A DNA stretch of 64,000 nucleotides from Murimonas intestini. Lineage in GTDB: Bacteria > Bacillota > Clostridia > Lachnospirales > Lachnospiraceae. The notes under the pieces were generated by a model, which saw only the letters and a program-made list of their open reading frames with translations, had not been told where the DNA came from and ran no database searches. Shown here one piece after another: positions 63,466-64,000 of this stretch; the first letter of the stretch is position 1, and each line of letters starts with the position of its first letter. Location: assembly GCA_003148945.1 (NCBI GenBank), contig QGGY01000017.1, positions 1-64,000 on the forward strand, given 5' to 3'. Both the position numbers and the translations under genes were made by a program.

Positions 63466-64000
63466 TGACAAGATCAGAATCACTTTTTAAAGAAGCAGTT
63501 AACTATATCCCGGGGGGCGTTAACAGCCCAGTCAGGGCGTTTGGCTCTGTGGGGATGTCTCCCAGGTTTATAGAGAAGGCGGACGGTGCCTATATTTATG
63601 ATGCAGACGGAAACAGATATGTGGATTTTATCTGCTCCTGGGGACCTATGATATTAGGGCATAATGATGAGCGCATCAGAGAAAGTGTGATAAAGGCATG
63701 TGAAAACGGACTGAGCTTTGGCGCTGCCACTGAGAAAGAAGTGGAGATGGCAAAGCTGATCTGCAGTATAGTGCCGTCTGTCGAGATGGTGCGTATGGTG
63801 AATTCCGGAACAGAAGCCGTAATGAGCGCTGTGCGTGCCGCAAGAGGTTATACAGGAAGGAATAAAATAATTAAGTTTATGGGCTGTTACCATGGACATT
63901 CAGACGCTATGCTTGTAAAGGCCGGTTCAGGAGTAATGACAAGCGGCCTGCCCGACAGTGCAGGAGTGCCTGCAGGGTGCACAGCAGATACGCTTTCAGC
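63465..64000 (+). CDS. hemL: Glutamate-1-semialdehyde 2,1-aminomutase (partial, cut by window edge)
   Basis: The first 178 codons of a normally 425-430-residue PLP enzyme that makes aminolevulinate. [43 protein letters not shown] and YHGHSDAML fit HemL closely. The ATG overlaps the stop of hemB (TAATG) and GGAAGGA lies upstream. The PLP lysine is beyond the window edge. Confidence 0.95.
   Translation, partial: MTRSESLFKEAVNYIPGGVNSPVRAFGSVGMSPRFIEKADGAYIYDADGNRYVDFICSWGPMILGHNDERIRESVIKACENGLSFGAATEKEVEMAKLICSIVPSVEMVRMVNSGTEAVMSAVRAARGYTGRNKIIKFMGCYHGHSDAMLVKAGSGVMTSGLPDSAGVPAGCTADTLS

Overview
The window looks like chromosome from an endospore-forming, anaerobic gut Firmicute of the Lachnospiraceae / Clostridium cluster XIVa type (the Clostridium scindens, hylemonae, Dorea and Blautia neighbourhood). 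This is an inference from a complete spoIIA-sigF plus spoVA block, a nickel CO dehydrogenase operon, fully anaerobic cobalamin synthesis, strong GGAGG ribosome sites, sigma-A promoters of the TTGACA-N17-TATAAT kind and moderate GC content. No rRNA, tRNA, CRISPR array or prophage was seen. The left edge cuts a gene that starts like an IS3-type transposase, and the right edge cuts hemL.

Layout. 0.4-6 kb: malic enzyme, calcium-type P-type ATPase and a PAS-GGDEF-PAS protein. 6-9.7 kb: cooS, cooF and a flavin oxidoreductase, a CO dehydrogenase operon with its own promoter and a palindrome at the start site. 9.8-13 kb: folC, a tiny overlapping gene and a zinc-ribbon/TPR membrane protein. 13-18 kb: spoIIAA-spoIIAB-sigF, a small membrane peptide and spoVAA-AB-AC-AD-AE. 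18-20.3 kb: kdgK and an aldolase-VOC fusion, divergent from an IclR regulator, with repeated operator-like sites between them. 21-26.7 kb: glpP, an antiterminator-like leader, a three-gene anaerobic glycerol-3-phosphate dehydrogenase set and glpK. 26.8-27.7 kb: an isolated eutS-eutP pair. 27.8-35.2 kb: VOC protein, zinc alcohol dehydrogenase, a decayed stretch, two short-chain dehydrogenases and a large hybrid histidine kinase.

35.5-48 kb: cobalamin riboswitch and cbiD-cbiL-cbiF-cbiG-cbiH-cbiJET-cbiA-cbiB-cobD-cbiP-cbiC, mostly overlapping or nearly so. 48-52.5 kb: an AraC regulator divergent from a sugar isomerase, a PfkB kinase and a class II aldolase, which together read as an uncharacterised sugar pathway. 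52.5-54.7 kb: accessory and decaying DNA (tandem repeats, two broken ATPase genes, one small unknown gene). 54.8-58.6 kb, minus strand: cobalt importer cbiM-cbiN-cbiQ-cbiO behind a second cobalamin riboswitch, with cbiO fused to the cobaltochelatase cbiK. 58.7-64 kb: hemA-hemC-cobA/hemD-hemB-hemL.

The hem operon makes precorrin-2 from glutamyl-tRNA, the cbiMNQO-K cluster brings in and inserts cobalt, and the cbi operon builds cobyric acid and cobinamide-type intermediates. A precorrin-2 dehydrogenase (Met8/SirC type) and the lower-ligand genes (cobU, cobS, cobT, cobC) are not in the window. The most unusual features are the CbiO-CbiK fusion, the three-domain CbiJ-CbiE-CbiT protein, the isomerase-kinase-aldolase cassette, the aldolase-VOC fusion, the orphan eutS-eutP pair and a family of dispersed palindromes with GTAAC ends.
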